Of a stretch of DNA of 6,506 nt, positions 1 to 5,223 are shown in pieces (within the stretch, counting starts at the first letter, position 1; each line of letters opens with the position of its first letter). Made by a program: the position numbers and the translations under genes. The stretch is from Muribaculaceae bacterium. Lineage in GTDB: Bacteria > Bacteroidota > Bacteroidia > Bacteroidales > Muribaculaceae. Under the pieces are notes generated by a model, which did not search any database, was not told the origin of the DNA, and worked only from the letters and a program-made list of their open reading frames with translations. The stretch is taken from positions 1 through 6,506 of the forward strand of contig VSPW01000113.1 of NCBI GenBank assembly GCA_009775535.1. Reading direction: 5' to 3'.

Positions 1-977
1 CTGTTGCCCTGGCAGCATGTGGCAGCGGGAGCAAGACAGAAAAGGAAACTCTTCCTAGTGTCGATGATTATCAGGAGGTTGCCATCTTTAATGGGGACAG
101 CGCATATATGCATGTCGCAGCTCAGGTGGAGATGGGCCCGCGTGTGCCTGGCTCTGTGGGGCATGCAAGATGCCTTGACTACATCACAGGCACATTCAGG
201 CGCTATGGCGCAGATACTGTCGTGGAGCAGGCGTTTACCGCTGAGGCCCATACAGGAGAGGTGCTTGGCCTGACCAATGTGGTGGCGCGTTACAATGCCG
301 CCGCGCCGCGCCGTATATTGATAGGCGCGCATTGGGATACCCGTCCTTGGGGCGACATGGACGAGACCCGCGAGGGTCGCAGCACCCCGATACCTGGCGC
401 CAATGACGGCGGCAGCGGTGTAGGCGTGATACTGGAGATAGCCCGTGTGCTGCAACATATGCCACCTGCAATAGGTGTCGACCTGGTGCTGTTTGACGGT
501 GAGGACTACGGGCGTTCAAGCTCGTGGTCAAACGATGAGGAGACATGGTGCCTGGGTTCGCAGTACTGGAAATCGAACAATGGCTATGGCGGCAAGGATG
601 CCCGCCCCGACTATGCGGTGGTGCTGGATATGGTGGGCGGAAAGGGCGCGAGATTCCACAGGGAGGTGTCGAGCGACATCCATGCCTCTGAGGTGGTGGA
701 CCGTGTATGGGACATGGCGCGCAGTTCCGGCTATGGCGATACGTTCGTCAATTCGGCCGGAGGCCATATAATCGACGACCATCTGTCTATCAACAGGGCC
801 GGAATCCCTGCAATAGTGGTGATAGAGAGCCTTAACCAGAAAACCAATTCGTTTAACCCCACATGGCATACCCATCAGGACGACCTCAGCGCCATAGACC
901 GCAAGAGCCTCAAGGCTGTAGGGCAGACGATGGTAAACCTCATTTATGAGGAAGGAGGCCAGGCGGCCAAACAATAG
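1..977 (+). CDS. M28-family / type II glutaminyl-peptide cyclotransferase-like lipoprotein (5' partial)
   Basis: The gene enters the window already open; the reading frame starts at base 3 and 324 residues are visible. The first ones read VALAACGSGS, the end of a lipoprotein signal peptide with lipobox LAAC (Cys codon 18-20), so the start lies just upstream and the ATG at 108 is internal. Family motifs in order, numbered from the first visible residue: GAHWDTRPW (about 108-116), GANDGGSG with a metal-ligand Asp (135), DGED with the presumed general-base Glu and second metal ligand (167-168), LDMVGG (D209), IDDH, and WHTHQDD with the third metal ligand His (289). This pattern matches type II glutaminyl cyclases, zinc enzymes that turn N-terminal Gln into pyroglutamate; a plain M28 aminopeptidase is the alternative. 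The lipid anchor places it in the cell envelope, probably facing the periplasm. It is likely co-transcribed with the SufE gene 5 bp downstream. Fold assignment is firm; the choice of cyclase over peptidase is likely but inferred. Confidence 0.88.
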   Translation, partial: VALAACGSGSKTEKETLPSVDDYQEVAIFNGDSAYMHVAAQVEMGPRVPGSVGHARCLDYITGTFRRYGADTVVEQAFTAEAHTGEVLGLTNVVARYNAAAPRRILIGAHWDTRPWGDMDETREGRSTPIPGANDGGSGVGVILEIARVLQHMPPAIGVDLVLFDGEDYGRSSSWSNDEETWCLGSQYWKSNNGYGGKDARPDYAVVLDMVGGKGARFHREVSSDIHASEVVDRVWDMARSSGYGDTFVNSAGGHIIDDHLSINRAGIPAIVVIESLNQKTNSFNPTWHTHQDDLSAIDRKSLKAVGQTMVNLIYEEGGQAAKQ

Positions 978-982
978 ATGAT

Positions 983-1429
983 ATGAAACAGACCATAGAA
1001 CAGATACAGCAGGACATAGCCGATGAGTTCGGCGGCATCGATGACTGGATGGACCGCTACGGCTATATAATCGACCTAGGTAATTCACTGCCGTCAATAG
1101 ATGACCGGTACAAGACCCCGGAGCATCTTATAGAGGGCTGCCAGAGCCGCGTGTGGCTCAATGCTGAGATGGATGCGGACGGCACGGTGAGCTATACCGC
1201 CGATTCGGATGCAATCATAGTGAAGGGCATCATCTCGCTGCTGGTGCAGGTGCTGAACCACCATACCCCGGACGAGATACTGGATGCCGACCTGCATTTC
1301 ATAAATGATATAGGGCTGGCGGAACACCTTTCGCCTACACGTTCCAACGGCCTTGTGGCCATGGTGAAGCAGATGAAGGCGTATGCCCTGGCTTTCAAGG
1401 CGCGCCAGGAAATGGACGCCGCCAGATGA
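983..1429 (+). CDS. sufE: SufE-family cysteine desulfuration protein
   Basis: This 148-residue cytoplasmic protein is full length for SufE (about 140 residues). SufE takes persulfide sulfur from the cysteine desulfurase SufS and passes it to the Fe-S scaffold. The active-site region is clear: EGCQSRVWL at residues 51-59, with Cys53 as the expected sulfur-accepting cysteine. The C-terminal signature LSPTRSNGL is also present at about residues 115-123. Start choice: the ATG at 983 gives the usual N-terminus (MKQTIEQIQQDI), while the ATG at 978 reaches a stop after two codons. No Shine-Dalgarno lies at normal spacing; an AAGGAGG at 952-958 is too far upstream and inside the previous gene. The gene begins 5 bp after the preceding stop and its TGA overlaps the next ATG, so it sits inside an operon. 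No SufS or SufBCD gene is in the window, so its partner must be encoded elsewhere. Confidence 0.94.
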   Translation: MKQTIEQIQQDIADEFGGIDDWMDRYGYIIDLGNSLPSIDDRYKTPEHLIEGCQSRVWLNAEMDADGTVSYTADSDAIIVKGIISLLVQVLNHHTPDEILDADLHFINDIGLAEHLSPTRSNGLVAMVKQMKAYALAFKARQEMDAAR

Positions 1430-2538
1430 TACCTGACGGTGAGGGGGCTGTAGTGATAGCCCCCGATTCATTCAAGGACTGTATGGCCGCCGATGAGGTG
1501 GCCATTGCCATAGAAAGGGGTGTCCGTGCAGCGTGTCCCGGATTGCGTACGGTGATGCTCCCGCTTGCCGACGGGGGCGAGGGCACGGCTGCGGTATTGG
1601 CGCATGCCCTTGGGGCTTCTGCTGTTGGATGCCGGTCTTGCGATCCTGCGCGTAGGCCTGTCGACTGTACATATTATATTACAACCGACAGATCGACCGC
1701 TGTCGCCGATGTGGCTACGGCAGGTGGCATTAGGTTTGTCAGGGACGGTGCGGCGGATGCATTGTCGGCCGACAGCTACGGGACTGGGGTGCTGCTGCGC
1801 GATGCCATTGCCCGCGGTTGCCGCAGGATAATACTTGGCCTAGGCGGTTCGGGCACTACTGACTGCGGCAAAGGGCTGCTGGAGGCTCTTGGGGCGTCAT
1901 TCTATGATGCGGCCGGAAGGGTGGCGCACTGTATGACGGATGTGGCGCGTGCCGACCTGTCGGGGGCGGCACGCATGCTTGAGGGTATGGAGGTGATATT
2001 GGTGTGTGACGTCGATGCCCCGTTGTATGGCCCTGGCGGTGCTGCCTGTGTGTTTGCCCCGCAGAAAGGGGCGTCGCCTGCCGAGGTGGGGCAGCTTGAT
2101 GCCGGGCTGAGGCGTATGGCAGGTATATTGGGGGTCGATGCCGATGTCCCCGGTGTCGGGGCAGCCGGAGGGATAGCCGCCGGATTGCTTTCGGCATGTG
2201 CCGGTGTGAAGTTGCGTCCAGGTGCTGGTTCTGTCCTTGACGCCACAGGCTTTGACGCTATTGTGCAGGGGGCATCGCTTGTAGTGACCGGGGAGGGGCA
2301 TATCGACCGTCAGACGCTTATGGGAAAGCTCCCTTATACGGTGATGAGGCGTGCATCCGGGCATGGTGTGCCTGTTGTGGCTGTGGCCGGACGTGTCGAC
2401 GACCGCCATAGTCTTCTGGCGGCAGGTTTCAGTGATGTTGTGTGTATAAATGACGGCCATGTCCCCACCATGGAGGCTGCTGAGGCCGGTATGAGGATTT
2501 CCAGGGCGGTGGCGCAAAAGCTGCGTGGCTGGTGTTAA
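1426..2538 (+). CDS. Glycerate kinase (GarK/GlxK family)
   Basis: The 370-residue product matches the bacterial glycerate kinase family (GarK/GlxK, about 380 residues), cytoplasmic enzymes that phosphorylate glycerate with ATP, usually to 2-phosphoglycerate, feeding it into glycolysis. Visible motifs: APDSFKD (12-18), LADGGEGT (47-54), GLGGSGTTDCG (138-148), CDVDAPLYGPGGA (194-206), FAPQKGA (210-216), GAAGGIAAGLL (245-255) and TGEGHIDRQTLMGK (288-301). The protein is complete at both ends. The ATG overlaps the sufE stop as ATGA (1426-1429), a layout that usually means translational coupling. One motif departs from what I recall of the family: GGSGTTDCG where GGSATNDGG-like sequences are common. 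Nothing in the sequence suggests inactivation. No glycerate-producing genes (glucarate, glyoxylate or serine routes) are in the window, so the source of substrate is unknown. No strong terminator follows, so read-through into the nuclease gene is possible. Confidence 0.93.
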   Translation: MIPDGEGAVVIAPDSFKDCMAADEVAIAIERGVRAACPGLRTVMLPLADGGEGTAAVLAHALGASAVGCRSCDPARRPVDCTYYITTDRSTAVADVATAGGIRFVRDGAADALSADSYGTGVLLRDAIARGCRRIILGLGGSGTTDCGKGLLEALGASFYDAAGRVAHCMTDVARADLSGAARMLEGMEVILVCDVDAPLYGPGGAACVFAPQKGASPAEVGQLDAGLRRMAGILGVDADVPGVGAAGGIAAGLLSACAGVKLRPGAGSVLDATGFDAIVQGASLVVTGEGHIDRQTLMGKLPYTVMRRASGHGVPVVAVAGRVDDRHSLLAAGFSDVVCINDGHVPTMEAAEAGMRISRAVAQKLRGWC

Positions 2539-2576
2539 TTGATGTTAATCTGTCGGCGGGGGATGTGTGGAATCGC

Positions 2577-2584
2577 TATCTTTG
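2577..2584 (+). promoter_or_regulatory. Bacteroidetes-type -7 promoter element for the nuclease gene
   Basis: TATCTTTG is a perfect match to the Bacteroidetes primary-sigma -7 consensus TAnnTTTG and lies 42 bp before the ATG at 2627. Transcription would start near 2590, leaving an A/T-rich leader of about 36 bases without a Shine-Dalgarno site, as is usual in this phylum. The -33 TTTG is not well conserved: the expected place (about 2551-2557) reads TGTCGGC. The promoter is therefore either weak, activator-dependent, or supplemented by read-through from the upstream operon. Confidence 0.6.
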
Positions 2585-2626
2585 CAAGCTTTTTGGACTT
2601 AAATTTTAACCTTAAACAGAATTATT

Positions 2627-5035
2627 ATGGTACAGAGGGCAAATACCCGACTGTTTATGTTGCTGTGTGCAGTCATACAGCTGCTGCATGTGAATGCGGA
2701 AGCCCCTTCGGGCTACTATTCAAGGTGTGAGGGGAAATATGGTGCGGAATTGCTGTCATCGCTTGAAGATGTGATAGGCCCGCATACAAACGTGGGCTAT
2801 GACGGCCTGTGGAATGTCTATAAGACGTCGGACGTATATCCTTCCGACGGAAAGATTTGGGACATGTATTCCACCAAGCATTGGCCGGTGAATGGCGAGC
2901 GCTGCGGCAACTACAACAACGTCGGCGACTGCTACAACCGTGAGCACTCGTTTCCCAAGAGCTGGTTTTCAGAGGCTTCGCCCATGAAGAGCGATGCTTT
3001 CCATATATATCCTACAGACGGCAAGGTGAACGGCCAGCGGAGCAATCATCCTTACGGGGAGTGCGAAGGCGGCACAACGCTTTCCGCTCCTGGCGGCATA
3101 AAGGCGCTAGGCCGTCTGGGGACATCGACATTCAGCGGCTACAGCGGCACGGTGTTCGAGCCTGACGACCAGTACAAGGGCGACTTCGCACGTTCATACT
3201 TCTATATGGCGGCGTGCTATAACGGGCGTATATCCGGATGGAACTCCGACATGCTTTCCGGCAATCCCTATCCGGCTTTCCGTGACTGGGCTGTGAGGCT
3301 CTTGCTGAAATGGCATAGGGAAGACCCTGTGAGCCAGAAGGAGATTGACCGTAATGATGCCGTGTATGCCTATCAGCGTAACCGCAACCCGTTCATTGAC
3401 CACCCTGAGCTTGCCGAACATATATGGGGCGACCATAAGACCACCGGATGGGTGCCGGGCGGTGTGGTGGAGTCGGAGATACTGCTGCCTGTCAACGGCA
3501 ACACTCTTGATCTCGGCGCGGCAGGTGTGGGCTACGGCAAGTCATCGGTCTTCACTGTACGCGGCAAGGGGCTTACCCAGGCTGTGTCGCTCTCCGTTAG
3601 CGGCAACGGGTTCAGTGTCAGCCCGTCGCAGATAAGCGCGTCCACGGCCAATTCTGTGTCGGGCGGTACGGCCACGGTGTCGTTCTCATCGACGGTCACG
3701 GGTGAGCATACGGGTACGCTGACTGTGCGCAGCGGATCTGAGGTATCGGTTGTGGCATTGAAGGTGGCTGTGTATGACGGCATACCGGTAAGCAGTGCCT
3801 CAAATGTGGGAGAGGATTCGTTCACCGCTCGCTGGACATATGTAGGCGGCGACACCGGCGGGAACTATACACTTGAGGTGACCAGTGGCGGTGTACCGGT
3901 GGCAGGCTATCCCAAGGCAGTCAACGCACGTGCTCAGCAGAGCACCGTATACGGCCTCGAACCCATGACGGAATATGCATACAGGGTGTCGTCGGCATCG
4001 GCCACATCGCAGTGGGTAAGCGTCACCACAACAGAGCCAGTGCCGTATATCGACTTCCTCTATGACGGCGACCTGGTATTCGAGGCAATGCCCGGCGAGC
4101 CTTCTGGGGCAGAAGAGATACTTGCTGATATCGCCAATATTGATACCGATATCACCATTGAGATAGATGCGCCTTTCCAGTTGAGCACCGACAGGACCAA
4201 CTGGGGCACACGTATAGTCCTTGACCCGGAGGCCGACCGTTTCTATATACGCATATACGGCGATACCCCTGGCAGCTACCATGGTACGCTCAAGGCCCAG
4301 GCCGGCGGCTATATCAACGATGATGTAGAGGTGGCCGGCACTGTCGGCACTCCGCCTGCCGCATTCCTGGAGACATTTGAGACGGAAAAGGTGACATCGG
4401 GCTACGGCACTACTTCGTATGACGGTACGGCCTGCCGCTGGAGCTTGGGCGATGCCGGTGTGTTTGCCGATCCGTCGCCGGTTAGCGGGAAGCAGAACAT
4501 GCGTTTCGGCAAGACTCCATCGAGCCGCATGGCCATGGACGAGGACAAGCCTTACGGCATAGGTATAGTGACGTTCCATGCGGCGGCATGGGGCAGTGAC
4601 GAGCGGGGCAAGATAGAAGTGGAGTATTCCCTGGACAACGGCGCCACATGGGAGCCTGCCGGGACTGCTGATGTGGACTCTGAGAACTACAAGAAATATA
4701 CGTTTACTGTCAATAAGGCCGGGGCCGGCCGCATACGCCTGCGCCAGACTTCAGGAAAAAGGTTCAAGATCGATGACATAGCCATAACCGATTTCCGCCA
4801 GTCGGGGATAGACGGCGTGGAGAGCGACTACCGCAGCTGGGATGCATTCTGCCGCGGCGGCAAGCTGATAATCGAGAATACGGGCAACGGCCCGCGTACG
4901 GTGCGTGTGTATGGTGTCGACGGCATCGCTTACCACACCGGCGTGGCAAGTCCTGGCGAGACTGCGCTTTCCCTCCCTGTGGGGCTGTATATAGTGGCGG
5001 TTGATGATTTCACTCGCCGCGTAGTGGTGAAATAG
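2627..5035 (+). CDS. Secreted multidomain endonuclease I-family nuclease with T9SS-type C-terminal tail
   Basis: This 802-residue exported protein probably cuts DNA or RNA outside the cell. Residues 1-24 form a signal peptide (Arg4/Arg8, hydrophobic 9-22, cleavage after VNA). Residues about 28-270 are an endonuclease I domain (beta-beta-alpha metal fold, as in Vibrio Vvn and E. coli EndA): NREHSFPKSWF (104-114) holds the metal-binding Glu106 and general-base His107, VNGQRSN (134-140) holds the Asn expected to bind metal, and RNRNPFIDHPEL (251-262) is the family's C-terminal motif. Cys93 and Cys102 could form a disulfide. The rest is extra to the family: a beta-sandwich (about 287-383), an fn3-like module (about 385-470), a second beta-sandwich (about 473-573), a jelly-roll-like domain (about 578-722) and a tail (about 735-802) ending GLYIVAVDDFTRRVVVK, like type A T9SS sorting domains. 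The nuclease call is firm; the later domain names are by pattern only. Confidence 0.92.
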   Translation: MVQRANTRLFMLLCAVIQLLHVNAEAPSGYYSRCEGKYGAELLSSLEDVIGPHTNVGYDGLWNVYKTSDVYPSDGKIWDMYSTKHWPVNGERCGNYNNVGDCYNREHSFPKSWFSEASPMKSDAFHIYPTDGKVNGQRSNHPYGECEGGTTLSAPGGIKALGRLGTSTFSGYSGTVFEPDDQYKGDFARSYFYMAACYNGRISGWNSDMLSGNPYPAFRDWAVRLLLKWHREDPVSQKEIDRNDAVYAYQRNRNPFIDHPELAEHIWGDHKTTGWVPGGVVESEILLPVNGNTLDLGAAGVGYGKSSVFTVRGKGLTQAVSLSVSGNGFSVSPSQISASTANSVSGGTATVSFSSTVTGEHTGTLTVRSGSEVSVVALKVAVYDGIPVSSASNVGEDSFTARWTYVGGDTGGNYTLEVTSGGVPVAGYPKAVNARAQQSTVYGLEPMTEYAYRVSSASATSQWVSVTTTEPVPYIDFLYDGDLVFEAMPGEPSGAEEILADIANIDTDITIEIDAPFQLSTDRTNWGTRIVLDPEADRFYIRIYGDTPGSYHGTLKAQAGGYINDDVEVAGTVGTPPAAFLETFETEKVTSGYGTTSYDGTACRWSLGDAGVFADPSPVSGKQNMRFGKTPSSRMAMDEDKPYGIGIVTFHAAAWGSDERGKIEVEYSLDNGATWEPAGTADVDSENYKKYTFTVNKAGAGRIRLRQTSGKRFKIDDIAITDFRQSGIDGVESDYRSWDAFCRGGKLIIENTGNGPRTVRVYGVDGIAYHTGVASPGETALSLPVGLYIVAVDDFTRRVVVK

Positions 5036-5038
5036 TAC

Positions 5039-5129
5039 GGCGCGTACATGATACAGGGCAATGGCCCGTTACGGTTTTTTAACATAAAAATCGTGACGGG
5101 CCTTGTCATTATCGGATATTGTACGCGTC
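5039..5129. repeat. Nested imperfect inverted repeat enclosing the hairpin
   Basis: An outer exact repeat, CGCGTACA (5041-5048) and TGTACGCG (5120-5127), flanks the inner hairpin. It extends by a G-T wobble (5040/5128) and a G-C pair (5039/5129). Between outer and inner stems, GATA (5050-5053) can pair with TATC (5110-5113). The whole 91-base segment can therefore fold into one long interrupted rod. It occupies about half of the intergenic space between the nuclease and the outer-membrane protein gene. Confidence 0.6.
5057..5107 (+). terminator. Long hairpin after the nuclease gene, candidate terminator
   Basis: The arms 5063-5079 (GGCCCGTTACGGTTTTT) and 5086-5102 (AAAAATCGTGACGGGCC) pair over 17 bp with two G-U wobbles around a 6-base loop. 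Five further pairs (5057-5061 with 5103-5107) form if T5062 bulges out. The hairpin starts 21 bp after the nuclease stop codon. A T-run sits inside the upstream arm, and only a weak one (TTGTCATT) follows the stem, so it is not a textbook intrinsic terminator. It may act as a terminator, as a 3'-end stabiliser, or both. Confidence 0.55.
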
Positions 5130-5165
5130 TAATGTGGTGTCGTTCCAAAATTATATGGATATAGA

Positions 5166-5194
5166 TTGCCAAGGAAATATAAGAAACATATAAT
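5166..5194 (+). promoter_or_regulatory. Near-consensus sigma70-type promoter before the outer-membrane protein gene
   Basis: TTGCCA (5166-5171) and TATAAT (5189-5194) are separated by exactly 17 bp, which is one mismatch from the E. coli sigma70 consensus. The predicted start is A5201, giving a 23-base leader made of CAT/ATC-rich sequence before the ATG at 5224. No convincing Bacteroidetes TTTG / TAnnTTTG pair is visible in this intergenic region. Because the main Bacteroidetes sigma factor prefers the latter, this could be a real but atypical promoter or a chance match in an A/T-rich leader. Confidence 0.4.
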
Positions 5195-5223
5195 ATTACC
5201 ATCATTATCATCCATCACATCAA

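Noticed and set aside
4..273. A + strand ORF of 89 codons starting near the window edge
   Set aside because: It overlaps the lipoprotein gene in another frame, has an unnatural Arg/Trp/Met-rich composition and no family motif.
952..958. AAGGAGG as a Shine-Dalgarno site for sufE
   Set aside because: It lies 24 bases before the ATG and inside the upstream gene, too far for normal use.
528..1097. Antisense ORF of 189 codons
   Set aside because: It lies opposite the strongly supported cyclase-like and sufE genes; codon bias on the + strand leaves few antisense stops. There is no recognisable domain.
1897..2517. Antisense ORF of 206 codons
   Set aside because: It is opposite the glycerate kinase, His/Arg/Thr-rich with no domain pattern, and explained as a shadow.
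2539..2730. Small + strand ORF beginning right after the glycerate kinase stop
   Set aside because: It would cover the nuclease promoter and leader and overlap the nuclease start in another frame; no motif supports it.
3800..4579. Antisense ORF of 259 codons
   Set aside because: It is long but lies fully opposite the nuclease scaffold domains, has no plausible start region and no recognisable motif.
5130..5137. TAATGTGG as a Bacteroidetes -7 element for the outer-membrane protein gene
   Set aside because: It misses two bases of the core TTTG, and the nearest TTG upstream is at the wrong spacing; the sigma70-like site is a better match.
4930..5211. Antisense ORF of 93 codons with a hydrophobic start, spanning the intergenic region
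   Set aside because: The hydrophobic start comes from the A/T-rich leader; it runs through the palindrome and into the nuclease gene, without a promoter or family resemblance.
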